DNA of 64,000 nt, taken from contig NZ_AUDM01000003.1 in assembly GCF_000425465.1 (NCBI RefSeq), positions 124,001-188,000 of the forward strand, read 5' to 3'. This document shows positions 59,769 through 64,000 of this stretch, one piece after another. The notes below the pieces were generated by a model. The model had not been told where the DNA came from and made no database searches. It saw only the letters and a program-made list of their open reading frames with translations. Position numbers and translations under genes: made by a program. How positions within the stretch are numbered: the stretch's first letter is position 1; every line of letters starts with the position of its first letter. This DNA comes from Flavobacterium filum DSM 17961. Lineage in GTDB: Bacteria; Bacteroidota; Bacteroidia; Flavobacteriales; Flavobacteriaceae.

Positions 59769-59795
59769 TCAAACTAATTCAAAACTAAAACGTTT

Positions 59796-60449
59796 ATGCA
59801 TCTTCATTATATTTCGGAACAAAACAGTATTCTCAATCATTTTTTGGCACAAATTCGTGATGTTTCTGTTCAAAACGACAGCATGCGTTTCCGAAAAAAC
59901 ATTGAGCGAATTGGCGAAATTATGGCGTATGAATTGAGTAAAACGCTTCCTTATATTCCTATTGAAGTGCAAACACCGCTTGGCATCAAAAAAACTACTG
60001 CGTTGGAAGACCATGTGGTTTTGTGTTCCATTCTGAGAGCCGGCTTAGCGTTGCATACCGGTTTTATGAATATTTTTGATAATGCCGAAAATGGATTTGT
60101 GTCGGCTTATCGTCATCATCCGAATAATGACGATTATTTTGATATTTTGGTAGAATACCAAGCAGCTCCTTCTTTTGAAAATAAGACTTTAATTTTAATC
60201 GATCCGATGCTAGCCACCGGACAATCGATTGTGGCTGTTTTGAACAAATTGCATTTAGAGCAGAAACCGAAAGAAATTCACATTGCTGTAGTTATTGCAG
60301 CTCCCGAAGGAATTGCGTATTTAGAAGAAAATCTTCCTGCCAATTGTCATTTATGGGTTGCGGCTTTGGATGAAAAATTAAACGAAAAAAACTACATCAT
60401 TCCCGGTTTGGGCGATGCCGGAGATTTGGCTTATGGGGTCAAATTATAA
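59796..60449 (+). CDS. upp: Uracil phosphoribosyltransferase
   Basis: Pyrimidine-salvage enzyme that joins uracil and PRPP to form UMP. The 217-residue protein has the PRPP-binding motif LILIDPMLATGQS and the C-terminal uracil-binding segment NYIIPGLGDAGDLAYG. The N-terminal half (MRFRKNIERIGEIMAYELSKTL, CSILRAGLALHTGFM) is normal for Upp. Its stop overlaps the convergent membrane gene by a few bases. Confidence 0.96.
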   Translation: MHLHYISEQNSILNHFLAQIRDVSVQNDSMRFRKNIERIGEIMAYELSKTLPYIPIEVQTPLGIKKTTALEDHVVLCSILRAGLALHTGFMNIFDNAENGFVSAYRHHPNNDDYFDILVEYQAAPSFENKTLILIDPMLATGQSIVAVLNKLHLEQKPKEIHIAVVIAAPEGIAYLEENLPANCHLWVAALDEKLNEKNYIIPGLGDAGDLAYGVKL

Positions 60450-61382
60450 TTGAAAAATAAACAATAGTATTCCACACGCCAAAACCGAACCGGCAATAAT
60501 TTCTTTTAGCACAGTATCTTTACTAATTTCCAGATAAGCTGTAGCTAGGATGGATAGTGGCATGGTACTATACAATAATAATGCATTGTTTTTTTCAGGA
60601 GAAATTACATATATCAAGAGACTAATTAAAAAGATATAAATTACCTTTTTATAAGACGCCAACATGATGATGGGACGTTTAGAAAGTGTAAGGAGCATTG
60701 CAATTAAAAATACGAATGAAAACAATCCATACAAAATCAAAGCTGCGTTTGCTGCTGATCTTTCTAAGTAGAAAAAGGTAAAATCAGCTTCTATTTGATT
60801 CCATATTAAATAAATCCATGTTTTATCAAAAAGGAGTGAGAAAAACAGAAAAACAATTCCCACCGCAAAAAAAGCAATAAAAGGGAGTACCCAATTTCTG
60901 TAATCTCCGGAAACGTGAAATACTATCGATACAAAAACAATTACAATAAAAAGTATGCTCCAAAAATGAAACAAAGCGGCTATAAAAATCCATAAGGAAG
61001 CATCAAATATTTTTTCTTTTGGCGTGACCATCGATTTCATTGAAATTAATCTTCTCATGGCCAGCAATATAAAAAAGGAAGAAATAACAATTGAACTATC
61101 TGTAAAAGCCTTAGGAATAAATAGTAAAAAAGCAATAAAAAAAAGAGAGGAATAGCTATTGTCTTTACTTAATCCGTTACGTTTAGTGATGAAATTGGTA
61201 ATAAACAATGAGGCAATTAACGTCAATAAAATACCTAATTTAGCCATCCAACCCATAATTTCGTTTGATGTTGAATTGCTGTTTTGTTGTTGAATTTGGT
61301 AGATAAAGAAAGACAAAACCAAAGTAACAACAACTAAAATGTAATTAAATGGTCTTGATTTACTAAAAATACTTGCAATCAT
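60444..61382 (-). CDS. DUF6427-type multi-pass membrane protein
   Basis: A 312-residue inner-membrane protein with about 9-10 hydrophobic helices, for example YILVVVTLVLSFFIYQI and SSLFFIAFLLFIPKAF. It resembles the flavobacterial DUF6427 group placed between upp and purD. No transport or enzymatic motif is visible. It ends over the upp stop and is divergent from the small DUF6341-type gene, with the promoter region between them. Confidence 0.82.
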   Translation of the reverse strand: MIASIFSKSRPFNYILVVVTLVLSFFIYQIQQQNSNSTSNEIMGWMAKLGILLTLIASLFITNFITKRNGLSKDNSYSSLFFIAFLLFIPKAFTDSSIVISSFFILLAMRRLISMKSMVTPKEKIFDASLWIFIAALFHFWSILFIVIVFVSIVFHVSGDYRNWVLPFIAFFAVGIVFLFFSLLFDKTWIYLIWNQIEADFTFFYLERSAANAALILYGLFSFVFLIAMLLTLSKRPIIMLASYKKVIYIFLISLLIYVISPEKNNALLLYSTMPLSILATAYLEISKDTVLKEIIAGSVLACGILLFIFQL

Positions 61383-61402
61383 AAGGATATTTTATACTTT
61401 TG
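61373..61402 (+). promoter_or_regulatory. Promoter of the DUF6341-type gene
   Basis: TTG at 61373-61375, a 19-base spacer, and TACTTTTG at 61395-61402 fit the Bacteroidota -33/-7 pattern. It overlaps the start of the divergent gene. The ATG at 61429 is 27 bases downstream. Confidence 0.65.
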
Positions 61403-61428
61403 TGGTTGTAAATATAATACTTTATACC

Positions 61429-61659
61429 ATGAAAGCATTTTTCGAGGGAATTCAATCATTATTTGTAGATTTTCTTTTTCTTCCATACGATTTTTTCAGA
61501 AATTTGGAATTATCAAATTGGTGGGGAGCCAACACCATCAACTGGTTGTTTATGATTATCTGTTCGGCTGCAATTGTTTATTGGATTAAACAATTAAAAT
61601 TACACAAAGCCAACAACGAAGAAAACCAAGATACTACGGCTCATTCTTTTTTTAAGTAA
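61429..61659 (+). CDS. DUF6341-type small membrane protein
   Basis: A 76-residue protein starting MKAFFEGIQSLFVDFLFLPYDFFRNLELSNWWGANTINW, with one clear membrane helix (LFMIICSAAIVYWIKQLKL) and a polar tail ending HSFFK. The pattern matches the DUF6341 group in flavobacteria. The ATG at 61429 is chosen over an upstream in-frame GTG, because the GTG lies inside the promoter element. Function unknown; the neighbour is purD. Confidence 0.85.
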   Translation: MKAFFEGIQSLFVDFLFLPYDFFRNLELSNWWGANTINWLFMIICSAAIVYWIKQLKLHKANNEENQDTTAHSFFK

Positions 61660-61665
61660 AAAAAC

Positions 61666-61695
61666 AGAAGTCAGATTTTTATCAATCCAACTTCT
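61666..61695. terminator. Possible bidirectional terminator
   Basis: AGAAGT and ACTTCT arms with a partly paired AGATT/AATCC extension lie between the convergent DUF6341-type gene and purD, with A and T runs nearby. Confidence 0.5.
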
Positions 61696-61708
61696 ACTTA
61701 TTTTAAAT

Positions 61709-62980
61709 TTAAAGATCAAATCCGATATCTTTTCTATAATACATCTTATCAAAATGTAGCTTTTCTATATTTTGATAAGATTTTTTTATGGCCTCTTTAT
61801 AATCTGAACCATACGAAGTGATAGCCAAAACTCTTCCTCCATTTGAAACAATGTTTTCGTTTTCAAGTTTGGTTCCCGCATGAAAAACAATAGAGCCGTT
61901 CACATTTTCAATTCCTGAAATGATTTTTCCTTTTTCGTACTCTTCCGGATAACCCCCCGAAACCAACATGATAGTAGTAGCACTTCTGGAATCGATTTCA
62001 AGTGAAATTTCATTTAACGTTTGATTAGCAACCGCTTGAAATAATTCAACCAAGTCTGATTTAATTCTTGGCATTACCACTTCGGTTTCAGGATCGCCCA
62101 TTCGTACATTGTATTCAATCACCATCGGTTCTCCTTTTACATTGATTAAACCTATGAAGACAAAACCTTTGTACTCAATTCCGTCTTTATGAAGCCCTTC
62201 AATAGTAGGTTTTACAATTCGGGTTTCTATTTTTTCCATCAAAACAGCATCTGCAAACGGAACTGGAGAAACAGCACCCATTCCGCCGGTATTTAAACCG
62301 GTATCGCCTTCGCCAATTCGTTTATAATCTTTGGCTGTGGGAAGAATTTTGTAGTTTTTTCCATCGGTTAACACGAAACAACTTAATTCGATTCCGTCTA
62401 AAAATTCTTCAATCACCACTTTTGAACTCGCATTACCAAATTTTTGATGTACCAACATGTTTCGCAATTCCGTTTTGGCTTCTTCCAAAACATTAAGAAT
62501 TACAACACCTTTTCCGGCTGCCAAACCATCTGCTTTTAAAACATAAGGGGGCGATAATGTTTCTAAAAATTGACATCCTTTTTCAACTGTTTCTGTCGTA
62601 AAACTATCATAAGCCGCAGTTGGAATTTTATGTTTGATTAGAAATTCTTTGGCGTATTCTTTACTCCCTTCCAGTTTTGCACCTTCTTTTGAAGGGCCAA
62701 TCACGGGAATTGATTTTAATTCAGCGTCATTTTTAAAGAAATCAAAAATTCCGTCTACTAATGGGTCTTCTGGACCAACGACAATCATTTCAATATTTTC
62801 TTCCACAACCAACTTTTTAATGGATTCAAAATCGGTTGGTTGGATTGAAATATTTGTTGCTATGGAAGCAGTTCCGGCATTTCCGGGAGCTACAAAAAGT
62901 TTGGAACATTTTGAGCTTTGAAGTAGTTTCCATGCCAACGCATGTTCGCGTCCGCCAGAACCAAGGAGTAAAATTGTCAT
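61709..62980 (-). CDS. purD: Phosphoribosylamine--glycine ligase
   Basis: Purine biosynthesis enzyme that joins glycine to 5-phosphoribosylamine using ATP. The 423-residue protein begins MTILLLGSGGREHALAWKLLQS, the N-domain motif. The ATP-grasp core includes VLKADGLAAGKGVVI, VIEEFLDGIELSCFVLTDG and YNVRMGDPETEVVMPRI. All expected motifs are intact. A TAnnTTTG element lies 49 bases upstream. Confidence 0.97.
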   Translation of the reverse strand: MTILLLGSGGREHALAWKLLQSSKCSKLFVAPGNAGTASIATNISIQPTDFESIKKLVVEENIEMIVVGPEDPLVDGIFDFFKNDAELKSIPVIGPSKEGAKLEGSKEYAKEFLIKHKIPTAAYDSFTTETVEKGCQFLETLSPPYVLKADGLAAGKGVVILNVLEEAKTELRNMLVHQKFGNASSKVVIEEFLDGIELSCFVLTDGKNYKILPTAKDYKRIGEGDTGLNTGGMGAVSPVPFADAVLMEKIETRIVKPTIEGLHKDGIEYKGFVFIGLINVKGEPMVIEYNVRMGDPETEVVMPRIKSDLVELFQAVANQTLNEISLEIDSRSATTIMLVSGGYPEEYEKGKIISGIENVNGSIVFHAGTKLENENIVSNGGRVLAITSYGSDYKEAIKKSYQNIEKLHFDKMYYRKDIGFDL

Positions 62981-63028
62981 GTTGTGTTGCTTTTGTTGAA
63001 CTTCTTACTTGTTCAATTTGTTGTTGGA

Positions 63029-63036
63029 CAAAAATA
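63029..63036 (-). promoter_or_regulatory. -7 promoter element for purD
   Basis: On the minus strand TATTTTTG matches TAnnTTTG, about 49 bases before the purD start. No -33 box is clear. A PurR-type operator or riboswitch was not seen. Confidence 0.45.
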
Positions 63037-63116
63037 CTTTGTTTTGAGATAAAAAAAAAGACGGTTGAATAGTTTATCGGTTTTGGATTTTATATTTTTG
63101 AAGAAATTTCTTTTGA

Positions 63117-64000
63117 ATGTTTAATATATTTCTTCTTTCATTAAAAATGAGTGGTTTTCCTATAAAGAAAGCTATGAAAGAATTTGAGGAAATAGTAAAA
63201 ATACCTGAAAAGGATTATGAAAAATATATTGTAAACAAAAAGAAGGAAATTGTAGAATTCCACTTACAAAACAATTCGTTTTATTGTACTTTAAACAAAG
63301 GAAAATCATTTAATTCTTGGAATGAATTACCAGTACTAACTAAAAAAGACTTACAAAAACCTCTTAAGGAGAGACTTTCCAATGGTTATTTAGAAAAAAA
63401 TGTTTTTGTAAATAAAACATCCGGTTCAAGTGGTGATCCTTTTATTTTTGCTAAAGATAAAAAAGCTCATGCAATTACATGGGCTTCAATACTTCATCGT
63501 TTTGGATGGTATGGAATTGACTTTAACAGTTCCTTTCAAGCTCGATTTTATGGAATTCCTCTCGATTTTTATGGTTATTATAAAGAACGTTTAAAGGATT
63601 TTTTAAGTCATCGATATCGTTTTCCTATATTCGATTTATCAGAGAAAGTTTTGGATACAATATTGATACAATTTAAAAATAAAAAATTTAATTATATCAA
63701 TGGCTACACTAGTTCAATAGTATTATTTGGTAAATATTTACAAGAAAAAAACATCATTCTAACTGATGTTTGTCCAACTCTTAAGATTTGCATGGTAACT
63801 TCAGAAATGCTTTTTGAAGATGATAGAAAAATGTTGGAAAAATATTTAGGCATTCCTATCATAAATGAATATGGTGCATCAGAACTAGACTTAATTGCGT
63901 TTGAAAACCCAAAAGGTGAATGGCAAGTAAATACTGAAACTATTTTTGTTGAAATCTTAGATGAGAACAATTTGCCAGTTCCACACGGGAAAGAAGGTAA
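63117..64000 (+). CDS. Phenylacetate--CoA ligase (CapK/PaaK-like) family protein, truncated by window edge
   Basis: Adenylate-forming enzyme of the CapK/PaaK type, seen through residue 294 with no stop. The ATP-binding loop VNKTSGSSGDPFIF is near residue 105, and IINEYGASELDLIAFE near 255 is the adenylate-binding motif. The frame is closed just before the ATG at 63117; a second ATG at 63147 is possible. Such proteins often sit in surface-polysaccharide clusters, so the window may end at the edge of one. The 3' end lies beyond the window. Confidence 0.88.
   Translation, partial: MFNIFLLSLKMSGFPIKKAMKEFEEIVKIPEKDYEKYIVNKKKEIVEFHLQNNSFYCTLNKGKSFNSWNELPVLTKKDLQKPLKERLSNGYLEKNVFVNKTSGSSGDPFIFAKDKKAHAITWASILHRFGWYGIDFNSSFQARFYGIPLDFYGYYKERLKDFLSHRYRFPIFDLSEKVLDTILIQFKNKKFNYINGYTSSIVLFGKYLQEKNIILTDVCPTLKICMVTSEMLFEDDRKMLEKYLGIPIINEYGASELDLIAFENPKGEWQVNTETIFVEILDENNLPVPHGKEG

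Noticed and set aside
1..64000. tRNA, rRNA or known riboswitch
   Set aside because: No cloverleaf with a GTTCRA-type loop, no rRNA motif and no conserved riboswitch core were recognised by eye; a covariance search would be needed to exclude them fully.

Overview
The window looks like a chromosomal segment of a member of the Flavobacteriaceae (Bacteroidota), close to Flavobacterium. The DNA is AT-rich. Several genes are preceded by the Bacteroidota -7 element TAnnTTTG (best case: TTTG-N18-TACCTTTG before atpB). The gene content fits as well: a Bat aerotolerance operon, type IX secretion genes (SprE/PorW and a T9SS-sorted protein), a TonB receptor with a DUF5689 lipoprotein, DUF4292/DUF4254/DUF5687-type genes, and an ATP synthase operon without atpD/atpC. 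No tRNA, rRNA, CRISPR array, prophage or classical insertion sequence was recognised.

Layout. 1-4.0 kb: the tail of an unknown gene, an SDR-type NAD-binding protein, gpsA, pheS and two conserved small genes. 4.3-13.7 kb: a minus-strand Bat operon (moxR, DUF58, a BatD-like protein, batA, batB, batC, batD, batE) interrupted between batD and batE by a 460-bp element with inverted-repeat ends that holds one GxxExxY nuclease-fold gene. 13.7-14.0 kb: a 17-copy octamer tandem repeat and a heptamer array. 14.0-19.4 kb: aldo/keto reductase, a T9SS-sorted protein, an overlapping pair (AlbA/Schlafen-like protein and PPP-type phosphatase) followed by a 225-bp duplication, an outer-membrane protein and a PhnA-like gene. 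19.5-28.5 kb: lipoprotein, aldehyde dehydrogenase, 3-hydroxyanthranilate dioxygenase, then a divergent secreted nuclease / TonB receptor / DUF5689 / lipoprotein group that probably works in scavenging nucleic acid or phosphate at the cell surface. 28.6-45 kb: ammonium transporter with two palindromic sites, acyltransferase, trpS, dprA, an HU/SPOR envelope protein, thioesterase, an EnvC-like protein with its operon, nucleotidyltransferase, dut, flippase, GNAT and S9 peptidase. 45-54 kb: atpBEFHAG, and upstream of it sprE, bactofilin and two AtpI-like genes. 54-64 kb: ABC transporter with DUF5687 permease, a PaaE-type reductase, GT9 and DUF4254, upp, DUF6427/DUF6341-type membrane proteins, purD, and the start of a CapK/PaaK-like gene that runs off the window.

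The most striking unexplained structure is in the spacers. At least eleven intergenic sites carry degenerate tandem arrays with an exact 7-bp period, each with its own word set (AGTGATT/AGTGAAT, ACCTATT/ACCCATT, GAAAATA/GATTATA and others). Several are arranged as inverted arms that would form hairpins, and some overlap stop or start codons. Other spacers hold further dispersed palindromes: an ACCTGACAGGT family, an ATTAAG family with stems up to 28 bp, a C/G-rich family, and a long structured element near 21.7 kb. The other leading candidates are the GxxExxY element and the 225-bp duplication, whose two hairpin copies have exactly inverted loops.
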